DNA of 52,495 nucleotides from an uncultured Clostridia bacterium (GCA_945921465.1 CAMEKS010000005.1:1-52495), one strand, 5' to 3'. Positions 1-8,537 are shown, counted from the first letter of the stretch. Notes: generated by a model from the letters alone, not told the origin. Numbers and translations are program-made.

Positions 1-1749
1 AATCATTTCTCTAAATGCACCAATTCTCTCTGGGTCAAAGAACATATGCTCGGTACGGCATAGACCAATACCCTCTGCTCCTAATTCTCTAGCACGTTTA
101 GCATCTGCTGGAGTATCTGCGTTGGTCTTAACACCCAATTTCTTGTATTTGTCGGCTAATTTCATAATTCTGCCGAAGTATCCGCTATTAGGATCTGCAG
201 GAACAGTCTTAATCTCACAATTATAGATATTGCCAGTTGTACCATCTAGAGAGATATAATCCCCTTCGTGGAATGTCTGACCAGCAAGAGTAAAGCATTT
301 GTTCTCTTCATCCATCTTAATGTCGCCGCAACCAGATACGCAGCAAGTACCCATACCACGAGCAACTACTGCTGCGTGAGAAGTCTGACCACCACGAACT
401 GTTAGGATACCTTGGGCATATTTCATACCTTCAATATCCTCTGGGCTAGTCTCTAATCTAACCAATACAACTTTCTCTTTGTTTTTGCCTCTAATAACCG
501 CATCTTCTGCAGTGAACACGATCTTACCAGTAGCAGCACCTGGAGATGCAGCAATACCCTTACCTACTACATTGTTCTTATCTGCATTCTTCAACGCAGT
601 TGCATCAAATGTAGGGTGAAGTAGCATATCTAGAGTCTTAGCGTCGATTTGCATCAATGCTTCTTTCTCAGTAATCATACCCTCGTCGATCAAATCACAA
701 GCAATACGGATAGCTGCAGCAGCAGTTCTCTTACCATTACGAGTCTGAAGCATATATAGTTTCTTATCCTCGATTGTAAATTCCATATCTTGCATATCAC
801 GATAGTGTTTCTCTAGAGTATCACAAATTTTTAAGAATTGGTCATACACTTCTGGCATAATCTCTGCCATCTTGGCAATAGGCATAGGAGTTCTTACACC
901 TGCAACTACGTCCTCTCCTTGGGCATTCATAAGGAATTCTCCCATTAGTCCCTTCTCGCCTGTAGCAGGGTTACGAGTAAATGCAACACCTGTACCAGAT
1001 GTCTCACCCATATTACCAAATGCCATCATCTGTACATTGACTGCTGTACCCCAACTATAAGGAATGTCGTGATCCATACGATATACATTTGCTCTAGGAT
1101 TATCCCAAGAACGGAATACTGCCTTAATAGCCTCGAATAACTGTTCCTTAGGGTCATCTGGGAAATCTTTGCCCAATTGCTTTTTGTATTCTGCCTTAAA
1201 CTCTCTTGCCAATTCTTTTAGATCATCAGCAGTCAAGTCTACGTCGTAAACTACACCCTTTCTCTCTTTCATTTGGTCGATAAGTTTCTCAAAATATTTC
1301 TTACCAACTTCCATAACTACATCACTAAACATTTGGATAAAACGACGATAGCAGTCCCAAGCCCATCTAGGGTTGCCGGACTTCTTAGAGATAACTTCTA
1401 CAACATCTTCGTTAAGACCAAGGTTAAGGATTGTATCCATCATACCTGGCATAGATGCTCTAGCACCAGATCGTACTGATACAAGAAGTGGATTCTCTTT
1501 GTCGCCGAATTTCTTGCCAGTAATCTCTTCCATTTTGCCAATGTATTCCATGATTTGTGCTTGGATTTCTGGATTAATCTGTCTGCCGTCCTCATAGTAT
1601 TGAGTACAAGCTTCGGTAGTAATCGTAAAACCTTGTGGTACAGGTAAACCAATTCTTGTCATTTCTGCCAAGTTAGCACCCTTGCCACCAAGCAACTCTC
1701 TCATTTTAGCATTACCTTCGCTAAATAAATAAACATATTTATTTGCCAT
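1..1749 (-). CDS. ppdK: Pyruvate, phosphate dikinase (3' end beyond window)
   Basis: Interconverts pyruvate + ATP + Pi and PEP + AMP + PPi in the cytoplasm, a usual glycolytic/gluconeogenic step in fermentative Clostridia. The 583 codons seen cover the N-terminal ATP-grasp nucleotide-binding region (starts MANKYVYLFSEGNAKMREL, glycine-rich LLGGKGANLAEM) and the swivelling phosphohistidine domain with GGQTSHAAVVARG. The catalytic His is residue 458, close to His455 known in the Clostridium symbiosum enzyme. The reading ends inside GIGLCRTEHMFF, the start of the C-terminal PEP/pyruvate TIM barrel, so roughly 290 residues lie off the left edge. The start is fixed by AGGAG 6 bases before ATG. It is monocistronic here, with its own promoter overlapping the recO terminator. 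Confidence 0.97.
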   Translation of the reverse strand, partial: MANKYVYLFSEGNAKMRELLGGKGANLAEMTRIGLPVPQGFTITTEACTQYYEDGRQINPEIQAQIMEYIGKMEEITGKKFGDKENPLLVSVRSGARASMPGMMDTILNLGLNEDVVEVISKKSGNPRWAWDCYRRFIQMFSDVVMEVGKKYFEKLIDQMKERKGVVYDVDLTADDLKELAREFKAEYKKQLGKDFPDDPKEQLFEAIKAVFRSWDNPRANVYRMDHDIPYSWGTAVNVQMMAFGNMGETSGTGVAFTRNPATGEKGLMGEFLMNAQGEDVVAGVRTPMPIAKMAEIMPEVYDQFLKICDTLEKHYRDMQDMEFTIEDKKLYMLQTRNGKRTAAAAIRIACDLIDEGMITEKEALMQIDAKTLDMLLHPTFDATALKNADKNNVVGKGIAASPGAATGKIVFTAEDAVIRGKNKEKVVLVRLETSPEDIEGMKYAQGILTVRGGQTSHAAVVARGMGTCCVSGCGDIKMDEENKCFTLAGQTFHEGDYISLDGTTGNIYNCEIKTVPADPNSGYFGRIMKLADKYKKLGVKTNADTPADAKRARELGAEGIGLCRTEHMFFDPERIGAFREMI

Positions 1750-1793
1750 ACTTTTTCTCCTGTTTATATTTTTTTGGCTTAAATACCGAAGTA

Positions 1794-1822
1794 ATTATAT
1801 TAAATAAAAAAACAAATAGCAA
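1794..1822 (-). promoter_or_regulatory. Sigma-A type promoter of ppdK
   Basis: Read on the minus strand: TTGCTA (1817-1822), a 17-base spacer, then a consensus TATAAT (1794-1799). It lies about 45 bases before the ppdK start codon. The -35 box falls inside the 3' arm of the upstream recO terminator hairpin. Confidence 0.6.
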
Positions 1823-1880
1823 ATGATATCAGCAAAATTTTTTACAAAATTTGCTATTGTATACATTATTGCTATTTGTT
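1803..1880 (-). terminator. Long nested hairpin terminator after recO
   Basis: Outer perfect 12-bp inverted repeat (AACAAATAGCAA at 1811-1822, TTGCTATTTGTT at 1869-1880) and an inner pair (AGCAAA 1831-1836, TTTGCT 1850-1855). On the minus strand the structure is followed by a run of Ts. It separates recO from ppdK. Confidence 0.6.
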
Positions 1881-1957
1881 AAGAATTTGTAGTCAATTAC
1901 TGATATGTATAGTTTAGTCAGAAGTCTTGGATAGCATCAGTGTGTTGTAAAATATTA

Positions 1958-2653
1958 TTAATTACAAACCAATTTGAAAATTGTCTGAATCAAATTAAGC
2001 ATACCCAATGTATCAATATCCGATAGATTAATATCCTCTAATTCGGAATAAGCTGTCCTAGATATAATGCTTAGATTATGCAGTGCCTCACCAGATACTT
2101 TGGTCATACCTTTGGCAATACAATTATGGCAATATATATCACAAGTTTTTGCGTCAAGATAAGCTGTATCCCCAACTTCGCAGCCACATTTGGCACAATG
2201 TACAAAATTTTTGGCATAACCTAAGTTTTTGGTTGCTTCGACTAGAAATTTGGTATACACAATGTTAAGTTGAGTCTTGGTCTTAAGTAATACATTAAGT
2301 ATAGTCAGAAATAGCACAAATAGCTCTGTGCTATCTGGGTTGTAACGAGACACATATCTTACAACTTTGATTAGATCTACAGCCAATAAGTATTTATCGT
2401 AATCATACGCTATCTCAAAAAAGCTCTCTATTAGATCAGCAGAAATAACTGTATACATCCCACCTTTCTTAGATAATACAAAGTCAACAAAACAAAACAG
2501 TTGCCCTGCAAATCGCATCTTGGCAGTGTTTTTCTTAACACCCTTAACCACCGCATTGATTACACCTTTGTCAAAAGTCAAGATAGTTACTATTTTGTCA
2601 TATTCTTTGTAATCTTTGGCGTCTATTATAATGCCTTTAGTCTTAAGTTCCAC
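1958..2653 (-). CDS. recO: DNA repair protein RecO
   Basis: RecF-pathway recombination mediator that loads RecA on SSB-coated single-stranded DNA. The 231-residue length is normal. It has the N-terminal OB-fold start (KTKGIIIDAKDYKEYDKIV) and a zinc-finger with CxxC at residues 153-156 and CxxC at 175-178, as in most RecO proteins. The start is GTG with GGGG about 7 bases upstream. The gene follows spoIVFB after 24 bases and probably belongs to the same transcript; a long hairpin terminates it before ppdK. In many Clostridia recO sits near era/cdd rather than here, so the neighbourhood is lineage-specific. Confidence 0.95.
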   Translation of the reverse strand: MELKTKGIIIDAKDYKEYDKIVTILTFDKGVINAVVKGVKKNTAKMRFAGQLFCFVDFVLSKKGGMYTVISADLIESFFEIAYDYDKYLLAVDLIKVVRYVSRYNPDSTELFVLFLTILNVLLKTKTQLNIVYTKFLVEATKNLGYAKNFVHCAKCGCEVGDTAYLDAKTCDIYCHNCIAKGMTKVSGEALHNLSIISRTAYSELEDINLSDIDTLGMLNLIQTIFKLVCN

Positions 2654-2677
2654 TAATTATCCCCTACCATATTGACA

Positions 2678-3502
2678 TTAGATCTGAATATTATTTGTCT
2701 CTTGAACCAAATCTAATAATTGCTTTTCGTTAATTGTTTTAATTATTCTACCACTATTATCTACAAAATTAAAAACAGAAAATGTGTTTTTGTCAATTAA
2801 TTTCAATAATTGTGGAATAGTAGTGTTTATTGGCACCACATATTCCTTAGCTGGGAGTATCGTGGGAGTATTGTTTTCTAATTTTTCGATATAAGCATAT
2901 TTATAATACAGACTTTTGTCCAAATCAAATGAGGACATAATCAATAGTATTCCTACAAACAATGTGCTTAGATTGATTTTACCAAACGCCGACCACACAA
3001 ATAATCCTAGAAAAATTATACCTACTACAATGCTATTAACACGATATAACTTATATATTTTAGCAAAATTGCGACGACTATGAATAAGTGCTAGTACAAT
3101 TCTGCCTGCATCTAAAGGGAAAAGTGGGAGCATATTAAATATAAACAGAGACGCATTGGACAACACAAAACTATATGACAAAGTATATGTCGCTGGAAAA
3201 ATCCACCATAGTGCTACAAATACAATCGCCAAAAACAAATTAACTAATGGTCCTGCCAATGCTATTTTGATTTCATCACGAAGCTTAAAGAAATTTTTGC
3301 TTCCACTAAGGCTGGCACCAAATGGTGAAAATGTTATATAGTTAAGGTTATATCCTAGTCGTTTTGCTACATAATAGTGGGCATATTCGTGAATAACAAG
3401 GGCTATAACATAAAATAGCACTTCGCCTATCCAACCAAAATATATGAATAGGAATAGTGCTATTATGCTTAATGGATTGATTACAATTTTTAACTTTGCC
3501 AT
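2678..3502 (-). CDS. spoIVFB: SpoIVFB-type intramembrane metalloprotease (site-2 protease, M50)
   Basis: In Bacillus, SpoIVFB sits in the outer forespore membrane and releases sigma-K from pro-sigma-K. The 274-residue protein has four or more hydrophobic segments, the zinc motif HEYAH at residues 38-42, and the third-ligand motif PLFPLDAGR with Asp131. After about residue 195 comes a soluble tail with a CBS-like sequence (residues about 200-270: PTILPAKEYVVPINTTIPQLLKLIDKN split over the region), as in the ATP-sensing SpoIVFB/S2P family. It overlaps the upstream spoIVFA by 13 bases. Together with spoIVFA and minD this matches the Bacillus minCD-spoIVFAB order, which supports the sporulation assignment over a generic S2P. 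Confidence 0.92.
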   Translation of the reverse strand: MAKLKIVINPLSIIALFLFIYFGWIGEVLFYVIALVIHEYAHYYVAKRLGYNLNYITFSPFGASLSGSKNFFKLRDEIKIALAGPLVNLFLAIVFVALWWIFPATYTLSYSFVLSNASLFIFNMLPLFPLDAGRIVLALIHSRRNFAKIYKLYRVNSIVVGIIFLGLFVWSAFGKINLSTLFVGILLIMSSFDLDKSLYYKYAYIEKLENNTPTILPAKEYVVPINTTIPQLLKLIDKNTFSVFNFVDNSGRIIKTINEKQLLDLVQETNNIQI

Positions 3503-4107
3503 ACGATTTTATTGTTTTCAATTTTTAGATTTTTAACTTGTTTGCCACCAAAGTATGCCTTAAACTGAACAGTTTCACCCAGTTTTGCCGTTCCTATCTC
3601 TTGATTTTTGGTGACGGCATTGCCTACACATACACCTACGACATCTAGATTGATATATTCTACATAGATGTCTTTGCCGTACATTATTTTAACAATTTTA
3701 ATGTCATTAATATCCGATATATTATCAACTACGCCATCTGCAACAGACTTAACCATAATGCTTTCTTTGACGACTGCGCTAACTGTTCCATCGGAATCGA
3801 TTGATATATTAGAACTATTAATAGGCATAGCAAAACCTAGGTCTAAATTGTTATAATCATAATTCCAAGTAAATACAATTTGACCAGTCTCCACATATGG
3901 CGAATATATAGGATTGTATATATTGCAAACCGATTGATTGATGGCTTTTAGAGTGTCTTCAGAAGAGAGCCTGAGACACCCCACAGCAAGAACTGGCACT
4001 AATAGCAACAGTAAGAAACTATATGCCTTTGCTCGTACATGTTTTGCGATTTTGTATTTTGTAGAATTAGGATAAACTTTGGTTATTTCTGCTTTGTGTA
4101 TTGACAT
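3490..4107 (-). CDS. spoIVFA: SpoIVFA-like regulator of the sigma-K protease
   Basis: 205 residues with a cytoplasmic N-terminus rich in Lys/Arg, one transmembrane segment (about residues 29-45, SFLLLLLVPVLAVGC) and an extracytoplasmic part whose last 80 residues look like a degenerate LytM/M23 fold (YGKDIYVEYINLD, GTAKLGETVQF). The M23 zinc residues are not evident, as in Bacillus SpoIVFA, which is an inhibitor and scaffold rather than a peptidase. The function rests mainly on position: it overlaps spoIVFB and follows minD-minE. AGAGG before the ATG supports the start. Sequence similarity is weak, so a plain membrane-anchored M23-like protein is the alternative. Confidence 0.75.
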   Translation of the reverse strand: MSIHKAEITKVYPNSTKYKIAKHVRAKAYSFLLLLLVPVLAVGCLRLSSEDTLKAINQSVCNIYNPIYSPYVETGQIVFTWNYDYNNLDLGFAMPINSSNISIDSDGTVSAVVKESIMVKSVADGVVDNISDINDIKIVKIMYGKDIYVEYINLDVVGVCVGNAVTKNQEIGTAKLGETVQFKAYFGGKQVKNLKIENNKIVWQS

Positions 4108-4326
4108 ATCACACCTCTTTTATTTTTTTAATTCTTAGCCGTCTTTAGTAATTATAATTTTTTTTAACTATTAACATTTTGCTATTTGCCAACTATTTGT
4201 GCACCTAGTCAATATCAATAATTGCAACTTCGAATTATCCATATATTGTATGATATTTAATGTTTTATTTTGTGGCAAAAATTGTCGAAAAAGTTTAATT
4301 ATTTATTATTCTCATATTTATAATGC

Positions 4327-4575
4327 TTAAGATATATAAGACACTGACTTTATATTGTGACAATCAGCCTGAATTGACAAGTGATAATATCCATTATTGC
4401 CTAGGCTAACATCTATATCTAGATCATAATCTTTTAAGTCAAAATAATTTTTGAGAACATACAGAATTTCTGATTTCAATATTCTATTAATTTTTTGTGG
4501 ATTATCTTGTCTATCTCTAATCAGCATATTGCGTAGTCTTCCTTCGCCATACGCCTGCATACTAGTATTGTCCAT
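4327..4575 (-). CDS. minE: Cell division topological factor MinE
   Basis: 82 residues, the usual MinE length. The N-terminal part (EGRLRNMLIRDRQDN) matches the MinD-binding anti-MinCD region, and the C-terminal part (LKSEILYVLKNYFDL ... DIDVSLGNNGYYHLSIQA) matches the topological specificity domain. MinE stimulates the MinD ATPase on the membrane and drives pole-to-pole oscillation. It starts 46 bases after minD with GGAGG before ATG. Its presence shows an oscillating Min system rather than the DivIVA-anchored Bacillus type. No minC is found beside it. Confidence 0.93.
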   Translation of the reverse strand: MDNTSMQAYGEGRLRNMLIRDRQDNPQKINRILKSEILYVLKNYFDLKDYDLDIDVSLGNNGYYHLSIQADCHNIKSVSYIS

Positions 4576-4621
4576 TTAACCTCCTATAATTTGGAAAAAA
4601 ATTTATGACAACAAATTTAAT

Positions 4622-5416
4622 CTATACAATTTTGCGGAGTATTCGCCTAAAATATCCCATAGTTCCTTTGTATTTCTTGGTACAATCAAATATGTCAGAT
4701 TTGCCTTTTGCCAGATTATTAGCAAGACTACGAAAAGCATAAAAAGCATCAGTGCCTTTGGTTATACTGCCACCAATCATTAATTGATTACTAATCTCAT
4801 CATCTTCGGGTATAACACCTATTAGGTTAATGCCCAAAAATTCACTTATGCTAGATATGCTTAGAGATTCGCCACTTAGTATTAAATCGCCACGAGCTCG
4901 ATTGAGAACATAGTTTAGTACGCTGTAGCCAGAATTTCGCAGAATATTAATTACTTTTTCGGCATCTCTAACTGCAGATATATGTGGCGTGGTGACCACT
5001 AATGCCTCGCTTGCAAGATTAAGCACTCTAACAAATCCTTGGTCTATGCCGGCAGGACAATCAATTAAGATATAATCAAAATATGTATCTAATTCGTCTA
5101 TAATACGAAGAATGTCACTGGCCATAACTGCCCTACTATTGACAAATTTAGTAGCAGGCAGTATAGATAAATTGTCATTAAAAAAATCAGTGATTACGGC
5201 TTGTCTGGCCCTGCACCTACCTTGCAAAACATCAAATATATCGTATATTATTTTATTCTCCATACCCATTACTATATCAAGGTTATTTAACCCAAAATCC
5301 CCGTCAACTAGCAATACCCTATAACCTATATTAGAAATAATTGTACCGAGGTTAACACACACTGTTGTTTTTCCCACACCGCCTTTACCCGATGTAATCA
5401 CAATACGTCTTGCCAA
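4622..5416 (-). CDS. minD: Septum site-determining ATPase MinD
   Basis: 264 residues. Deviant Walker A GKGGVGKTT at residues 10-18 with signature Lys11, LLVDGDFGLNNLDIVMG following, and DYILIDCPAGID for the Walker B/switch region. The last ten or so residues (YFRRILRKIV) form the short basic amphipathic membrane-targeting helix typical of MinD rather than of ParA. ATP-bound MinD dimerises on the membrane and recruits MinC and MinE. Start is TTG with AGGAGG 8 bases upstream. It is followed by minE and preceded by a terminator, so minD-minE appears to have its own promoter. Confidence 0.96.
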   Translation of the reverse strand: MARRIVITSGKGGVGKTTVCVNLGTIISNIGYRVLLVDGDFGLNNLDIVMGMENKIIYDIFDVLQGRCRARQAVITDFFNDNLSILPATKFVNSRAVMASDILRIIDELDTYFDYILIDCPAGIDQGFVRVLNLASEALVVTTPHISAVRDAEKVINILRNSGYSVLNYVLNRARGDLILSGESLSISSISEFLGINLIGVIPEDDEISNQLMIGGSITKGTDAFYAFRSLANNLAKGKSDIFDCTKKYKGTMGYFRRILRKIV

Positions 5417-5579
5417 TGGATATCCTCCTAGGATAACAATAATTTGATATTATTTATATATATATAAAGATAATTATTATATACATTTATCTTAATGTAA
5501 TAAAATTTTTTTAATATAAGGACATAATAATTGATTGCATAAATCATTTATGTACTGGCATCATTCTAAATATATTGAA

Positions 5580-5623
5580 AAAAGAAAAAAAAGTAAATGA
5601 AAAACCATTTGTTTCATTTACTT
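5580..5623 (-). terminator. Rho-independent terminator after the mreB-like gene
   Basis: Perfect 12-bp stem (AAGTAAATGAAA 5591-5602, TTTCATTTACTT 5612-5623) followed on the minus strand by a T-rich run. It ends the mreB-like transcript before minD. Confidence 0.8.
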
Positions 5624-5668
5624 ATTTTGGCAATGTGATTTTATACGTCACAAAGCGTCAAAATTCGC

Positions 5669-6667
5669 TTAATTAACTGATAGTGTATTGATAATGGATG
5701 TGTCTCCAATAATGCTTCCCGCCCCACTTAGAATAGATACAATATAATCATCTACTACCTCAACTTTCAGGCCAAGCCTCTTTGCCAAAAAATTCTCTAG
5801 CCCTGTGATACCTGCCATATTTCCGGTCAGCATTAATCCAGATACATTTAATTCAGCGATTATCTCTTTTGATAAAGATTTAATTATACTATCTAATATA
5901 TCCGCCACTTCACTGACAAACTTAACATAATATTGATTAAAATCTGACGAATTAATATCAAATCTTACAAAGCCCCCACTCAAATTTTCTACACCAACAT
6001 AACTTTTTTCTATTATATCATTAGGCAAAATTGTGGCAATATCATTCTCAATCTGACACAATGTTTTGTCAGACACATCCACATCGTAACTATCTGATAA
6101 TCGCTTGCGGATATCGTTGGACACAATATCGTCTTCAAATGCTATAGTGTAGCCTTTTAGTACCTTATTATTAAGTACAACGGCAACATCTAGGTAATCA
6201 GAATTGATTACTACCATTAGTTTTGCAACTTGGTGTTGTGTGGTATTAAGCAAACTTAATGCTTGACCTTTACAAATCAAACGAATATTCTTTGCAGACA
6301 CCGAATATGCTAGGCTAATATATTTGTCAATATCCTCCTTCGATAATCCACAAGGAATAAGGAATATTAAGTCTCTATTTTTGAAGAATTTTCTTTCCTC
6401 CACCTTACAAAGCATATGATCTAAAAGTTGGCTACACACATCGAAATCTAATATTTTGCCACATCTTACAGGCGTCACTAGTCTGGTACCTTTGGGCAGT
6501 TTGCTAATCATATCTTCAGCTTCATACCCCACCGCTTCTAGGATATTATGATTAGATTTCTGCCGACACACCGCTAGCATTGGTTCATATAATACTATTC
6601 CGTCGTCAAATTTATAAACACTTATGCTGTCTTTTTCAAAGTTTACTACATAATCATAACCATCCAT
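5669..6667 (-). CDS. Degenerate MreB/Mbl-like actin-family protein
   Basis: 332 residues, MreB length, and collinear with MreB over its whole span: GIVLYEPMLAVCR matches the region after phosphate-1, AVGYEAEDMISKLPKGTRLVTPVRCGKILDFDV matches the AVGxxAKxMIGRTP...RPxxxGVIADF region, FLIPCGLSKEDID matches VPSGIT, and LMLTGNMAGITGLENFLAKRLGL matches LTGGGALLRGL. The nucleotide motifs are lost. The DLGTAN loop reads NFEKDS, the DIGGGTT loop reads VINSDYLD, the catalytic Glu of EEP is absent (CKG), and the TGGG loop is TGNM. It probably cannot hydrolyse ATP as MreB does. It stands alone, without mreC/mreD, before a terminator and minD. AGGAG before the ATG supports the start. Confidence 0.8.
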   Translation of the reverse strand: MDGYDYVVNFEKDSISVYKFDDGIVLYEPMLAVCRQKSNHNILEAVGYEAEDMISKLPKGTRLVTPVRCGKILDFDVCSQLLDHMLCKVEERKFFKNRDLIFLIPCGLSKEDIDKYISLAYSVSAKNIRLICKGQALSLLNTTQHQVAKLMVVINSDYLDVAVVLNNKVLKGYTIAFEDDIVSNDIRKRLSDSYDVDVSDKTLCQIENDIATILPNDIIEKSYVGVENLSGGFVRFDINSSDFNQYYVKFVSEVADILDSIIKSLSKEIIAELNVSGLMLTGNMAGITGLENFLAKRLGLKVEVVDDYIVSILSGAGSIIGDTSIINTLSVN

Positions 6668-7045
6668 TTGTATAAACTCCTTGCTTTACAAAATTTTTTA
6701 ATTTTTTTGAATAATTGTAAGATATCTGCACATCATACTAATAGAAGTTAATCAATTATTAGAGTTTTGATGAATCTATTCACATTATTTACTCCAATTA
6801 TTCTTTAACTTCTTTTTTTGTACTTATAAGCACTCACATAGTGTCATACTATAATTGATTGATACCTATTTACATCTCTTTTATTGCATATTAATTAATC
6901 TTAGTAAGTTCACTACAACTGGCAAAGTCCTAAATGAATAAATGCCAGTTATACATTAGAAGACCCTACAGTTTTCTTATCAAATACGGTCATATAATCT
7001 ATAGGAATTCATTGTGGCAAACTTCTTAGAACATTCTCTAGTTAA
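6668..7045. other. Intergenic region without recognised gene
   Basis: 378 AT-rich bases between the kinase stop and the mreB-like start. It presumably carries the promoter of the mreB-like gene, but no clear -35/-10 pair was identified. An 8-bp inverted repeat (AACTGGCA 6917-6924, TGCCAGTT 6943-6950) lacks a T-run. Confidence 0.4.
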
Positions 7046-7600
7046 TTAATTATCTTGACAAATAATTTTTCTAAGTTCTTCACACCTATTAAACAAATCT
7101 GTTTCGGTACCATTATTTAGTATATAATAGTCGGCAATTGCAATTGGACCAGCCTTTTCGATATTTTCTATCTCTGTATAATCACGCTTGTCTACCTCTT
7201 CACTATTTAGCGATCTAATATCTCTTTGTCCAATACGGCGTTTTCTTAAATTTTTGTCAGCCACTATCGCAATAACTACAAAATCATCTCCATAGATATC
7301 TTTGATATACTTGTATTCACTCCAAGAATATAAACTTTCTATCACGACATTGCCTTTGGCATATGCATCTCTAATTTTGGGTTCGTTCAATTTAGCATAA
7401 ATAGCCATATCGCCACTGGCTCTAAATTCTTCCCTAATCTTTCTCTCATTATCTTGATTATTCTCTAGTCCTCTTTTGCGAATTTCATCAAAGGTGACAG
7501 CACCAAAATAAACCCTACCAAAGCCTTTTCCCTCGAAATAATCAGTCACTCTACTCTTACCAACTCCACACATCCCAACAATCGCTATTACTTTGTTCAT
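7046..7600 (-). CDS. P-loop nucleotide kinase-like ATPase (dephospho-CoA/adenylate kinase superfamily)
   Basis: 184 residues with Walker A GMCGVGKS at residues 9-16. A later Arg-rich lid-like stretch (NLRKRRIGQRDIRSL) and the ending IADYYILNNGTETDLF resemble the CoaE/UPF0200 kinase group, whose last part usually reads ADYVIxNxG. It is shorter than CoaE and does not have its full CoA-site motifs, so the substrate is unknown. AAAGG precedes the ATG. A short open frame ends 18 bases upstream. The family assignment is from motifs; the function is inference. Confidence 0.7.
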   Translation of the reverse strand: MNKVIAIVGMCGVGKSRVTDYFEGKGFGRVYFGAVTFDEIRKRGLENNQDNERKIREEFRASGDMAIYAKLNEPKIRDAYAKGNVVIESLYSWSEYKYIKDIYGDDFVVIAIVADKNLRKRRIGQRDIRSLNSEEVDKRDYTEIENIEKAGPIAIADYYILNNGTETDLFNRCEELRKIICQDN

Positions 7601-7618
7601 CCAATTCTACCTTTATGC

Positions 7619-7738
7619 TTATTTTTTATTCCAAAACTGTCTAATTTTTTCAAAAATATTTTTACGATTTTCTAATTTAATGATTTCTTTTGCATAGAAA
7701 TTATCTAACTTATCGCACAACTGCGGTATACAAATCAT
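7619..7738 (-). CDS. Possible small protein (39 aa)
   Basis: ATG frame of 39 codons (starts MICIPQLCDKLDNF, ends IRQFWNKK) stopping 18 bases before the kinase start, so it would be translationally close to it. The C-terminal half is a predicted basic amphipathic helix. No good ribosome binding site is visible before the ATG, and an unlucky open frame in AT-rich DNA is possible. No family recognised. Confidence 0.25.
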   Translation of the reverse strand: MICIPQLCDKLDNFYAKEIIKLENRKNIFEKIRQFWNKK

Positions 7739-7887
7739 GTATATATATATATCATATTTAAGAAAAGAATCAAAACAAATTGATATTAGGCGAGCAATTT
7801 TGATTATCGCTAATTTGCTACTTTTTGTATGCCGTAAAGATTTGAAAGTGCTTTATTAAAAAAAGTTAAAAAAATAACAAAATTCTC
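7739..7887. other. Spacer before the tRNA promoter
   Basis: AT-rich DNA with an alternating TA tract near 7740-7753. No gene seen. Confidence 0.4.
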
Positions 7888-7916
7888 TTGACATTGGCGG
7901 TGGCATATAGTAAAAT
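7888..7916 (+). promoter_or_regulatory. Promoter of the tRNA cluster
   Basis: TTGACA (7888-7893), 17-base spacer, TAAAAT (7911-7916), placing the transcript start about 28 bases before the first tRNA. The spacer is G-rich compared with surrounding DNA. Confidence 0.75.
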
Positions 7917-7950
7917 TTGTTCGTTATCTGAAAAATGGTAATATGTGTTT

Positions 7951-8027
7951 CGGGGTGTAGCGCAGTTTGGTAGCGCACATGATTTGGGATCATGGGGCCG
8001 GGAGTTCGAGTCTCTTCACCCCGACCA
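7951..8027 (+). tRNA. tRNA-Pro (TGG)
   Basis: 77 bases including encoded CCA. Acceptor CGGGGTG pairs with CACCCCG; the anticodon loop TTTGGGA carries TGG. First of six tRNA genes transcribed together. Confidence 0.97.
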
Positions 8028-8044
8028 TCTATCTATTATGATTT

Positions 8045-8121
8045 GGGCCTTTAGCTCAGTTGGTTAGAGCAACCGGCTCATAACCGGTTTGTCCGGGGTT
8101 CAAGTCCCTGAAGGCCCACCA
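8045..8121 (+). tRNA. tRNA with CAT anticodon, probably Ile2 (lysidine)
   Basis: 77 bases including CCA. Acceptor GGGCCTT pairs with AAGGCCC; the loop CTCATAA carries CAT. The acceptor stem and the ACCGG/CCGGT anticodon stem resemble Firmicute tRNA-Ile2, whose C34 is changed to lysidine by TilS. Elongator Met is the alternative and cannot be ruled out by eye. It lacks initiator features. Confidence 0.85.
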
Positions 8122-8148
8122 TAAATTATAATAGATATTTACATATAT

Positions 8149-8225
8149 GGCCTGGTAGTTCAGCTGGTTAGAACGCTAGCCTGTCACGCTAGAGGTCGAG
8201 AGTTCGAGTCTCTTCCAGGTCGCCA
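8149..8225 (+). tRNA. tRNA-Asp (GTC)
   Basis: 77 bases including CCA. Acceptor GGCCTGG pairs with CCAGGTC (one G-T); the loop CTGTCAC carries GTC; discriminator G as expected for Asp. Confidence 0.97.
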
Positions 8226-8233
8226 TTATGTTT

Positions 8234-8309
<76 letters not shown>

Positions 8310-8344
8310 TAAAACAATTTTACTAATACGGATAACATATATAT

Positions 8345-8419
8345 GCTGGTGTGGCTCAACGGTAGAGCAGCTGACTTGTAATCAGCAGGTTGTAGGTTCG
8401 ATTCCTATCACCAGCTCCA
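8345..8419 (+). tRNA. tRNA-Thr (TGT)
   Basis: 75 bases including CCA. Acceptor GCTGGTG pairs with CACCAGC; the loop CTTGTAA carries TGT. Confidence 0.96.
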
Positions 8420-8537
8420 TCCAAACATCTATGGGTGTAAATTGAATATAAACAAATGTTATTTTTTTTAATTTTTTTCATATTCAACTCTATCTCCTTT
8501 CTTATAATTTACTACATAGGTGTTTGAAATAACTTTT

